NCBI GenBank assembly: GCA_027021285.1
Contig: JALUUP010000520.1
Span: 1-5,338 of the forward strand
Direction: 5' to 3'
From: Bacteroidota bacterium
GTDB lineage: Bacteria; Bacteroidota; Ignavibacteria; SZUA-365; JAADGX01
DNA length: 5,338 nt
How positions within the stretch are numbered: the stretch's first letter is position 1; each line of letters opens with the position of its first letter. Made by a program: the position numbers and the translations under genes. The notes beneath the pieces were generated by a model. That model was not told the origin of the DNA. It did no database searches and saw only the letters and a program-made list of their open reading frames with translations. Positions 1 to 5,259 of this stretch are shown one piece after another.

Positions 1-258
1 GCGTTGAAAGCGCGCGAGGCAGAATTCACGGGTGCGCCGCGCGAGGAACAGGCGGCGCTGCTTGGAAACAAGAGGGAACGCAAGGGCATTTTCGAGGGCG
101 ACTGGGAGCAGGGCATGTTCGAAGCGGGGCAAGGCGTTTCCATGATCAGGGAAATCCTTCCTGCCGCCGAGGTCGTCCGGCGCCTGGTGGACGAGTACGA
201 AAAAACGCTGCGTTTGCTTCCCCGTCCGAGGAAAACAAACGCAGCAAAGAAAGAGTAA
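1..258 (+). CDS. Nitronate monooxygenase / NAD(P)H-dependent flavin oxidoreductase family protein, C-terminal fragment
   Basis: Only the last 85 codons are present; the frame is open from base 1 and stops at TAA 256-258, so the start lies outside the window. The tail has the look of the 2-nitropropane dioxygenase / nitronate monooxygenase family, FMN-binding TIM barrels related to FabK. The stretch GDWEQGMFEAGQGVSMI matches the conserved G-x-x-E-x-G-x-x-x-x-G-Q block near the C-terminus, and it is followed by a helix ending in a Lys/Arg-rich tail. The family oxidises alkyl nitronates or, in the FabK branch, reduces enoyl-ACP. The FMN-binding core and catalytic residues are upstream, so the substrate cannot be decided here. 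It converges with the prolyl isomerase gene, with 53 bases between the two stops. Family-level assignment is fairly safe; specific function is not. Confidence 0.75.
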   Translation, partial: ALKAREAEFTGAPREEQAALLGNKRERKGIFEGDWEQGMFEAGQGVSMIREILPAAEVVRRLVDEYEKTLRLLPRPRKTNAAKKE

Positions 259-311
259 AAAAGAATCTATTCGCTACCGCTCTCGCCCGTGAAAGACCGG
301 AGGGCGGCGTG

Positions 312-749
312 TCATTGCGGAGATGTAATATCCACGATTTCCACGTCGAACGTCAGGTTCTCGCCGGCCAGGGGATGGTTGGCGTCCACGGTGATGGAGG
401 CTTCCTGTACTTCGACGACCCGGACGGGAAAGGTGCTTCCGTCCTGCATGTTCATGACAAGCTCCAGCCCGATGAACGGATCGAGATCGGGGGGAAGGAG
501 ATCCCGTGCGACGGGGATGCGCAATTCCTCGTTGTACATTCCGTACGCTTCTTCGGCGGAAACGGTGATCGTTTTCTTTTCCCCGGACGCCATGTCGATA
601 ACTCCGTTTTCCAGGCCCGGAATGATCTCGCCTTCGCCGATGGTGAATTCCAGGGGCTCTTTGCCGATGGAAGAATCGAATTCCGTGCCGTCATCCGTGC
701 GGCCGGTATAATGGATCCGAACGGTGTCGCCTGTTTTGATTTTCTGCAT
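312..749 (-). CDS. FKBP-type peptidyl-prolyl cis-trans isomerase, SlyD-like
   Basis: A complete 145-residue cytoplasmic prolyl isomerase/chaperone of the SlyD type. The N-terminal FKBP half carries V-x-I-H-Y-T-G (about 10-16), DGTEFDSS (20-27), the P-L-E-F-x-I-G-x-G strand with IIPGLE (32-47) and GEKKTITV (56-63), ending in AYG (68-70). The inserted-in-flap chaperone domain runs roughly from 72 to 118. The chain then returns to the FKBP fold with D-A-N-H-P-L-A-G (122-129), a hallmark of this subfamily. The chain ends soon after, so the histidine-rich metal-binding tail of E. coli SlyD is absent. The frame stays open upstream to 875, but the start at 749 is chosen because it gives normal FKBP length and has an AAGGA ribosome site 7 bases before the ATG. 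No signal peptide is seen from this start. It lies alone, convergent with the flavin oxidoreductase gene and divergent from porQ. Confidence 0.93.
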   Translation of the reverse strand: MQKIKTGDTVRIHYTGRTDDGTEFDSSIGKEPLEFTIGEGEIIPGLENGVIDMASGEKKTITVSAEEAYGMYNEELRIPVARDLLPPDLDPFIGLELVMNMQDGSTFPVRVVEVQEASITVDANHPLAGENLTFDVEIVDITSPQ

Positions 750-756
750 AATATGA

Positions 757-761
757 TCCTT
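757..761 (-). promoter_or_regulatory. Ribosome binding site of the FKBP isomerase gene
   Basis: On the minus strand AAGGA stands 7 bases before the ATG at 749. It decides the start, because the reading frame itself is open for another 42 codons upstream, where the translated sequence is Arg-rich and resembles nothing. Confidence 0.75.
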
Positions 762-769
762 GAGGGTTT

Positions 770-801
770 TTGAATATGACCGGCGCGCACGAGTATATTT
801 C
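770..801 (+). promoter_or_regulatory. Possible promoter of porQ
   Basis: TTG (770-772, within TTTTTG) is followed after 21 bases by TATATTTC (794-801), matching five of six fixed bases of the Bacteroidota TAnnTTTG box. Initiation near 808 would leave a leader of about 140 bases. A second, weaker candidate lies nearer the gene: TTG 887-889, 20 bases, TACATTCA 910-917, which would give a leader of under 30 bases. The sequence does not decide between them. Confidence 0.3.
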
Positions 802-817
802 GATGCTCGCGTATAAT

Positions 818-848
818 GCAAATTAGGGAAAGAGAACATCGAAACAAA
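818..848 (-). promoter_or_regulatory. Possible promoter of the FKBP isomerase gene
   Basis: Reading the minus strand, TTTG (848-845) is followed after 19 bases by TAATTTGC (825-818). The first box is a perfect Bacteroidota -33 element; the second matches TAnnTTTG at four of six fixed positions. Initiation would fall near 811, giving a leader of about 60 bases. The weak -7 box and the overlap with a candidate forward promoter keep confidence low. Confidence 0.3.
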
Positions 849-950
849 ATCATGAGCAATGCGTGGTCGCTTCACACGTTTTGGTCTTGCACGGTGGCGG
901 TGTTCTTCCTACATTCATTCGTGGTATCGCAAACCATTTCGACAATATCT

Positions 951-1904
951 ATGCTGAATCTCCGGAAATCCTTTCTCTACACCCTTTCCCTGATCGTCCT
1001 GACCGTTCTCACGCTGCGCGCGCAAGGCGACGAATCGTCGTACAGGTTCCTGCTTCTGGAAATGAACGCGAGGGCCGCGGGTATGGGCAACACGTTTCTT
1101 ACCATGACGAACGATCCCACAGTCATGTTCTACAATCCCGCGGGGATCAGTACGCTGGAAAAACCGGCGGGATCGGTGGGCTTCCTGAAGCACGTGCTCG
1201 ACGTGAACGCGGGGTTCGCTTCCTACGGACAGCACGTCGAAGGCATCGGCTGGATAGGAGGGGGAGTCCGGTACCTGAACTACGGAACGTTCGAGGGGTC
1301 GGACGTCCTGGGCAACCCGTCGTCCGATTTCTCCGCGGGCGATCTTGCCGTCACCGCAACATACGCGAACATCCACGAGAATTTCCGCTACGGCGGATCG
1401 CTGAAATTCGTGTACTCCGGCATCGCGGACGCCAGTTCCACCGCCCTTGCGCTCGACGTCGGCGTGCTCTACCTGCTCCCGGACTACATGATGGCCGTGG
1501 GCGCGAGTGTGTTGAACGCAGGCGCCGTGCTGAGCGATTACGGGCCCACGTCGCTCTCGCTGCCCCTCGACGTGAAAATCGGCGTCTCGAAAAAGCTGGA
1601 GCACTTGCCGTTGAACCTGAGCCTGAACTTCCACCGGCTGACCGAAACGCGGGATAATTTCTTCCAGCATTTCAGCAATTTCTCCATCGGCGGAGAGTTT
1701 GTCCTGAGTTCCTCCCTTCTGGCCCGCATCGGGTACAACAACCGGCGGCGGGAGGACTTGAAGCTGGCGAACACCTCCGGTCTCGGGGGATTTTCTTTCG
1801 GCCTGGGCATCCTTGTCAGCGACTTCATGGTTGACTACGCTTTTTCATCATGGGGCGGTTCGGGCCGGTCGCTGCATTTTGTCTCGGTCGGCACGACGTT
1901 TTAA
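951..1904 (+). CDS. porQ: Type IX secretion system protein PorQ (PorV/PorQ outer-membrane barrel family)
   Basis: A 317-residue outer-membrane protein. An N-terminal signal peptide (Lys/Arg at 5-6, hydrophobic 8-22) ends in L-R-A-Q, with likely cleavage after Ala24. The mature protein opens with S-S-Y-R-F-L and NARAAGMGNTF (39-49), then the family block FYNPAGISTL. The rest alternates short strands typical of a beta barrel and ends in Phe. The segments GVSKKLEHLPLNLSLNFHRL, RIGYNNRRREDLKL and GLGGFSFGLGILVS fit the PorQ branch rather than PorV, judged from memory of the family. In Porphyromonas PorQ anchors PorZ in the surface complex that attaches type IX cargo to lipopolysaccharide. The frame is open back to 816; the ATG at 951 is chosen because it puts the signal peptide at the N-terminus, although no clear Shine-Dalgarno precedes it. 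No other secretion gene is visible nearby. PorQ versus a generic PorV/PorQ-like barrel is the main uncertainty. Confidence 0.78.
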   Translation: MLNLRKSFLYTLSLIVLTVLTLRAQGDESSYRFLLLEMNARAAGMGNTFLTMTNDPTVMFYNPAGISTLEKPAGSVGFLKHVLDVNAGFASYGQHVEGIGWIGGGVRYLNYGTFEGSDVLGNPSSDFSAGDLAVTATYANIHENFRYGGSLKFVYSGIADASSTALALDVGVLYLLPDYMMAVGASVLNAGAVLSDYGPTSLSLPLDVKIGVSKKLEHLPLNLSLNFHRLTETRDNFFQHFSNFSIGGEFVLSSSLLARIGYNNRRREDLKLANTSGLGGFSFGLGILVSDFMVDYAFSSWGGSGRSLHFVSVGTTF

Positions 1905-1937
1905 CCGGTCCACCATTATTCACGGAAATCACGAACC

Positions 1938-2942
1938 ATGACATCCTTCAAGAAGCTCCAGATCGCGTTGGGGCTGATGGCGGCGCTGTTCCTGATCGGC
2001 ACGGCGGGGTACGTCGTCATCGAGGGATACGCGGTCATCGACGCGCTGTTCATGACGGTGATCACGCTGGCCACGGTCGGCTATTCCGAGGTGCGTCCGC
2101 TGCATGATGCGGGAAAGGTGTTCACAATCTTTCTGATCGTCGCGGGCATCGGCACGGTGGCGTTCACCGTTACGCAGGCGGTTGACTATATCATTGACAC
2201 TATTCTATTTCGGGCGAAGCTCATGGAAAAGAAAATCGCAAAGTTGTCCGGCCACGTCATTATCTGCGGGTACGGGCGGATCGGGCGAAGGGTGGCAGCC
2301 GCACTGAAAAAACGCGCGCTCCCGTTCGTCGTCGTGGAACGCGACCAGGAACTGGTCGGCGATCTCGAACGCGAAGGGATGATGTACGTGCTCGGCAATG
2401 CATCCGACGACGATACGTTGCGAAGGGCGGGCATCGAGCGGGCGAATACCATCGTCGCCACGCTTCCCAGCAACGCGGACAACGTCTATACCATACTGTC
2501 CGCCCGGCATCTCAATCCCGCCATCCGTATCGTGGCGCGCGCCATCGACACCGACTCGACTCAAAAGCTGGTCCAGGCCGGGGCGGACAAGGTCATTTCT
2601 CCGTACGACATCGGTGGATACTACCTTGCCAACGCGGTCCTGCGGCCGCACGTCGTAAACTTCATGGAGGTCGTAAATAAAAGCGCGGGAATCACGGAGA
2701 AGAACCTGGAAATCGAGGAACTGGAGGTCACGGAAAATTGCCGGTACGCGAACAAACCCTTGCGCGAAACCGGTATTCGCTCTGAATTGAACATCATCGT
2801 TCTCGCCATTCGCAACAAAGACGGGCAGTTCGAATACAATCCGTCTTCCGAAACGATCCTGGAGCCCGGAAGCATGATTATTTGCATCGGCTTTTCAGAC
2901 AAGCTGGACACCCTGGCGCGGAATCTCGGGCACTGTGCGTAG
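1938..2942 (+). CDS. Two-TM potassium channel with cytoplasmic RCK (TrkA-N / TrkA-C) domains
   Basis: A complete 334-residue MthK-like channel subunit of the inner membrane. TM1 spans about 8-28, the pore helix 33-45, the selectivity filter TVGYS 46-50, and TM2 60-82 with Gly70 and Gly72 as candidate gating hinges. A short linker leads to the RCK-N/TrkA-N Rossmann domain (about 105-225), which has the nucleotide motif G111-Y-G113-R-I-G116 and the acidic Glu134 at the end of the second strand. A TrkA-C domain follows (about 245-328). Such channels form tetramers whose RCK ring is gated by ligands such as Ca2+, NAD(H) or nucleotides; the ligand here cannot be read from sequence. The last filter position is Ser instead of the Gly of the classic TVGYG. 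Met96, just before the RCK domain, could start a soluble RCK chain as Met107 does in MthK. The gene begins 33 bases after porQ with only a weak GGAAA upstream. Confidence 0.93.
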   Translation: MTSFKKLQIALGLMAALFLIGTAGYVVIEGYAVIDALFMTVITLATVGYSEVRPLHDAGKVFTIFLIVAGIGTVAFTVTQAVDYIIDTILFRAKLMEKKIAKLSGHVIICGYGRIGRRVAAALKKRALPFVVVERDQELVGDLEREGMMYVLGNASDDDTLRRAGIERANTIVATLPSNADNVYTILSARHLNPAIRIVARAIDTDSTQKLVQAGADKVISPYDIGGYYLANAVLRPHVVNFMEVVNKSAGITEKNLEIEELEVTENCRYANKPLRETGIRSELNIIVLAIRNKDGQFEYNPSSETILEPGSMIICIGFSDKLDTLARNLGHCA

Positions 2943-2985
2943 CGTGCCGTCAAGGGGTCCTTCCGACCACTCGATCAGGGGAGCG

Positions 2986-3750
2986 ATGCGGGCCTTCACG
3001 GCCTCGGCGCGCTCGGCTCCGTTTACGCCCGCGTTCGTTCTGGTTTCCGCCGCCGTGCTCACGACGGTTTCGTTCTACTACGGCGGCCGGGCGTTCTTCC
3101 GGCAGGAGTTTTACGGGCAGTACTTCACGCATCCCAACTACGAGCTGATCGAATTTCTCTACTGGTTCGCCGCCACCGGCTTCATTTACGCGGTGGTTCC
3201 TTCGGTTCTGATACTCCTCGTCCTGCGGGAAAAACTGCGTGATTTCGGATGGAGTATCGGCGATTGGAGGCTGGGCCTGAAAGTGTCCGTGATCTTCATC
3301 CTCGTGATGCTGGTCGTGACGTGGTTCATCAGCGCCGATCCTGCGTTCCAGGCACGGTACCCGCATTGCCGCATGGCGGCGCGCGACTGGACGACGTTTG
3401 CGATCTTCGAAGCGTTCTTCCTGGTGTACTTCATCGGCTGGGAGTACATCTGGCGCGGCTACGTGCTGTTCGGGCTGGAGAAGGTCGTCGGAGCTCCGCT
3501 GGCCGTTCTCGTGCAGACGTTGCCGTTCGTGATATTGCACAACGGCAAACCGGCGCTGGAGACTTTTTCCGCCATTCTCGCGGGTGTCGCGCTGGGTGCG
3601 CTGGCCGTCAGGACGCGCTCGTTCTGGTACGGCGTGCTCATTCACTGGACGGTCATGCTCAGCATCGACCTCTTTTCCACGCTGCGCCTGCGGAGCGGTG
3701 TAAACGGCCTCGGCTTCGACGCGTTTGTGAAACTCCTGGGCGGGGGTTGA
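2986..3750 (+). CDS. CPBP (CAAX/Rce1-like) family intramembrane metalloprotease homologue with altered motifs
   Basis: A 254-residue polytopic membrane protein, with hydrophobic stretches near 14-30, 58-80, 98-116, 138-152, 168-184, 196-208 and 213-229. The C-terminal half has the CPBP layout. Motif one is W152-E153-x-x-x-R157-G (normally E-E-x-x-x-R), motif two F181-x-x-x-H185, and a later His220 matches motif three, although the residue four on is Met224 rather than Asn. Canonical members are glutamate/histidine intramembrane proteases acting on prenylated proteins in eukaryotes and, in bacteria, often in bacteriocin immunity or signalling. Tryptophan for the first Glu may mark a WExxxRG subgroup rather than recent decay, since the rest of the motif block is intact. 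Start choice: the ATG at 2986 follows AGGGGAG very closely. The frame is open to a GTG at 2935 that overlaps the channel stop, with another GTG at 2944, so up to 17 more residues are possible. Substrate and activity are unknown. Confidence 0.82.
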   Translation: MRAFTASARSAPFTPAFVLVSAAVLTTVSFYYGGRAFFRQEFYGQYFTHPNYELIEFLYWFAATGFIYAVVPSVLILLVLREKLRDFGWSIGDWRLGLKVSVIFILVMLVVTWFISADPAFQARYPHCRMAARDWTTFAIFEAFFLVYFIGWEYIWRGYVLFGLEKVVGAPLAVLVQTLPFVILHNGKPALETFSAILAGVALGALAVRTRSFWYGVLIHWTVMLSIDLFSTLRLRSGVNGLGFDAFVKLLGGG

Positions 3751-3824
3751 GAACTCTTGGATAAGACCAGCGGAACAGTGATTTTAAAAGAACGTGTAGC
3801 GGGAAGCACGGAGTTTAAACACGT

Positions 3825-3828
3825 GGAG
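3825..3828 (+). promoter_or_regulatory. Ribosome binding site of pdxJ
   Basis: GGAG stands 8 bases before the ATG at 3837 and supports that start. The 86-base gap behind it contains TTTTAAAA (3783-3790) and GTTTAAAC, but no promoter good enough to call. Confidence 0.6.
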
Positions 3829-3836
3829 TCATAACC

Positions 3837-4550
3837 ATGCGATTTTGCCTGAACGTTGATCATGTAGCTACCATCCGCGAAGCCCGGGGCGGAACCGAGC
3901 CCGATCCGGTCGCGGCGGCCCTCCTCGCGGAATTGCACGGCGCCGACGGCATCGTCTGTCACCTGCGCGAGGACAGGCGGCACATCAACGACAGGGATGT
4001 GCGCCTCCTGCGCGAAAGCGTCCAGACCAAGCTCGACCTGGAAATGGCTATCATCGACGAGATCGTGGGGATCTGCGTCGAGACGCTGCCGGATCTCGCG
4101 ACGCTGGTGCCCGAGCGCAGGCAGGAAGTCACGACGGAAGGGGGCCTCGACGTGGCGGCGAACCTGCCGCGCGTCATGAAAGCCATTGCCGAACTGCACG
4201 CGCACGAGATCGAGGTGAGCCTGTTCATCGACCCGGAGGACGAACAGGTTGAAGCGGCGGTGGAAGCGGGGGCGGACATCGTGGAGATTCACACGGGAGA
4301 TTACGCCAACGCTCTTACGTACGAGGACCTGGAGAGGGAGCGGAGGCGCGTGGCGGAGGTTGCCGCGTACGCAAAGTCCAGGGGTTTGGGCGTAAACGCG
4401 GGCCACGGGTTGAACTACCTGAACGTCCGGGGTATCGCTTCGATTCCCGAGATCGACGAGCTCAGCATCGGGCACGCGGTGATTTCCCGCGCGGTCTTCG
4501 TGGGTTTGCCGGAGGCGGTCAGGGAGATGGCGAAGCTGGTGAAAAGGTAA
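3837..4550 (+). CDS. pdxJ: Pyridoxine 5'-phosphate synthase PdxJ
   Basis: A complete 237-residue cytoplasmic TIM-barrel enzyme of normal family length. It condenses 1-deoxy-D-xylulose 5-phosphate with 3-amino-2-oxopropyl phosphate to make pyridoxine 5'-phosphate, the last ring-forming step of DXP-dependent vitamin B6 synthesis. The family signatures are present in order: NVDHVATIR (6-14), the catalytic H41-L-R43-E-D-R-R-H48 block, Glu68 in LDLEMA, TLVPE (88-92), EGGLDV (100-105), E149-I-H-T-G, NAGH189GLNY, and the phosphate-binding tail ELSIGHAVISRAVFVGL. All the expected catalytic residues (His41, Glu68, His189) are there, so the enzyme should be active. It is separated from the protease homologue by 86 bases and from the tRNA by 57 bases. 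No other B6 gene (pdxA, pdxH) is in view. The long minus-strand open frame across it is a shadow. Confidence 0.98.
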   Translation: MRFCLNVDHVATIREARGGTEPDPVAAALLAELHGADGIVCHLREDRRHINDRDVRLLRESVQTKLDLEMAIIDEIVGICVETLPDLATLVPERRQEVTTEGGLDVAANLPRVMKAIAELHAHEIEVSLFIDPEDEQVEAAVEAGADIVEIHTGDYANALTYEDLERERRRVAEVAAYAKSRGLGVNAGHGLNYLNVRGIASIPEIDELSIGHAVISRAVFVGLPEAVREMAKLVKR

Positions 4551-4562
4551 GGAGGACGCTAA

Positions 4563-4593
4563 TTTGTGATTTAGGCGGATGGATGTTATTTTG
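4563..4593 (+). promoter_or_regulatory. Candidate promoter of the tRNA-Gln gene
   Basis: TTTG at 4563-4566 is followed after 19 bases by TTATTTTG (4586-4593), five of six matches to the Bacteroidota TAnnTTTG -7 box with a perfect -33 box. Initiation would fall around 4598-4600, leaving a leader of only about 8-10 bases before the mature tRNA, as is usual for tRNA genes. Confidence 0.5.
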
Positions 4594-4607
4594 AGTTCGA
4601 CAGGGAT

Positions 4608-4680
4608 TGCCCCGTGGTGTAACTGGCAACACGTCTGACTCTGGATCAGAAGAGTCCAGGTTCGAGCCCTGGCGGGGCAG
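4608..4680 (+). tRNA. tRNA-Gln, anticodon CTG
   Basis: A full 73-base cloverleaf. The 7-bp acceptor stem is TGCCCCG with CGGGGCA. The D stem is GTGT (4617-4620) with ACAC (4629-4632) and GG in the loop. The anticodon stem is TCTGA with TCAGA around loop CTCTGGA, with anticodon CTG at 4641-4643. The T arm is CCAGG-TTCGAGC-CCTGG. The U1-A72 pair and discriminator G73 agree with known glutamine identity elements of GlnRS. The 3' CCA is not encoded (the next bases are CAA) and must be added after transcription. It reads the codon CAG, so a second tRNA-Gln (TTG) should exist elsewhere in the genome. Confidence 0.97.
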
Positions 4681-4712
4681 CAAAAAAACGACGAATTTCG
4701 ACAGAAATCGAG

Positions 4713-4740
4713 AACCCGATCAGAAATGGTCGGGTTTTTT
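4713..4740 (+). terminator. Rho-independent terminator after tRNA-Gln
   Basis: The stem ACCCGATCA (4714-4722) pairs without gaps with TGGTCGGGT (4727-4735), including one G-T pair, around a GAAA tetraloop, and is followed by a T run to 4740. It lies 33 bases after the tRNA and closes that transcript, possibly including read-through from pdxJ. Confidence 0.92.
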
Positions 4741-4867
4741 ATGGTGTTTTGCGAGGGGTTGAAAAAATAATCAGTGGTATCCCCGTACATTATTTGGGCG
4801 CAATCCTCCGCGGTACCTCCATGAATGAAGTTTTCTGCGCATGGGTGTAAATCATGGTTGGAAACTG

Positions 4868-4980
4868 CTAAAAACACGGTTCAACCATTGTCGTTGCGAA
4901 TCTGCCTGTGGCGGATGATGCAATCTCGTCCAAATTCGCAGATTGCTTCGGGCTTCGCCCTCACAATGACTGGTTTTTAG
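4868..4980. repeat. MITE/REP-like palindromic repeat element
   Basis: A 113-base element bounded by perfect 8-bp inverted ends, CTAAAAAC (4868-4875) and GTTTTTAG (4973-4980). A second nested pair is CATTGT-N4-GCGAA (4886-4900) against TTCGC-N4-ACAATG (4954-4968). Inner pairs are AATCTGC (4899-4905) with GCAGATT (4938-4944), or alternatively GCAATCT (4920-4926) with AGATTGC (4940-4946). A small GGGC-TTC-GCCC hairpin lies at 4950-4960. It has no coding capacity. On the minus strand the right half (CATTGTGAGGGCGAAG, then GAAGCAATCT) resembles, from memory, the short dispersed repeats that share a CATTGCGAG / GAAGCAATCT core in many bacteria. No clear target duplication is seen, though both ends contain TA. 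Confidence 0.6.
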
Positions 4981-5170
4981 AAATCCCTGGTTGTCGAGAT
5001 GTTCGCGTGCCTGAAGATTCTTCTTTCGGGATTCATGTTCTCTGAGAGAGTGCGCCGGATAAAAATGCCCCAGTCGGAATCTACGTATGGTGTTGTAGTT
5101 ATGTAAAGAGCACCAGGTTTGTGCAAGAAGAGAACGGACCCAAAAAGATGTTGAACAACCGTTAACAGGC

Positions 5171-5201
5171 TTGATAATTTAGCATGCGTAATCTACATTT
5201 G
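5171..5201 (+). promoter_or_regulatory. Promoter of the right-edge membrane protein gene
   Basis: TTG (5171-5173) is followed after 20 bases by TACATTTG (5194-5201), a perfect match to the Bacteroidota TAnnTTTG box. The same bases also read as a sigma70-like TTGATA, 17 bases, TACATT. Initiation near 5207 would give a leader of about 50 bases to the ATG at 5260. Confidence 0.6.
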
Positions 5202-5259
5202 TATTACATTGGGCGTCAGGTTATTTGGGTTCTTTCTTCCATGCTGCAGGAAGCTTGAA

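Larger units (their letters stand above)
4741..5259. other. Long non-coding stretch of lower G+C
   Basis: About 520 bases with no convincing gene. G+C over 4741-5338 counts to about 44%, against roughly 60% in pdxJ. Inside it are the inverted-repeat element at 4868-4980 and the promoter at 5171-5201. The only small frame noted, 35 codons at 4999-5106, has no ribosome site and no recognisable product. The parts at 4741-4867 and 4981-5140 hold nothing I can name. Confidence 0.6.

Noticed and set aside
284..306. CGCCC / GGGCG inverted repeat between the two convergent genes as a bidirectional terminator
   Set aside because: The stem is only 5 bp with a 13-base loop and no T run follows on either strand.
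750..875. Upstream extension of the FKBP gene to 875 on the minus strand
   Set aside because: The extra 42 residues are Arg-rich and unlike any FKBP, and the AAGGA site places the start at 749.
816..950. Upstream extension of porQ to 816 or 852
   Set aside because: It would put two hydrophobic segments before the clear signal peptide that starts at 951.
863..1670. Long alternative frames on both strands over porQ
   Set aside because: Their translations are Arg/His-rich low-complexity shadows of the porQ frame with no family features.
4695..4708. ATTTC-GACA-GAAAT hairpin after the tRNA
   Set aside because: It is a 5-bp A/T-rich stem, too weak to call beside the strong terminator that follows.
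3642..4877. Minus-strand 411-codon open frame across pdxJ and the tRNA
   Set aside because: It is antisense to pdxJ, includes the reverse of the tRNA-Gln in its translation, and has an Arg/His-rich make-up typical of a shadow frame in G+C-rich DNA.
4999..5106. 35-codon plus-strand frame in the non-coding stretch
   Set aside because: No ribosome site, no recognisable product and a length expected by chance at this composition.
4785..5229. Similar strings GTACATTATTTGGGCG (4785-4800), GTATTACATTGGGCG (5201-5215) and GTTATTTGGG (5220-5229) as a spaced repeat
   Set aside because: They align only with gaps and are short and A/T-rich; chance similarity is likely.
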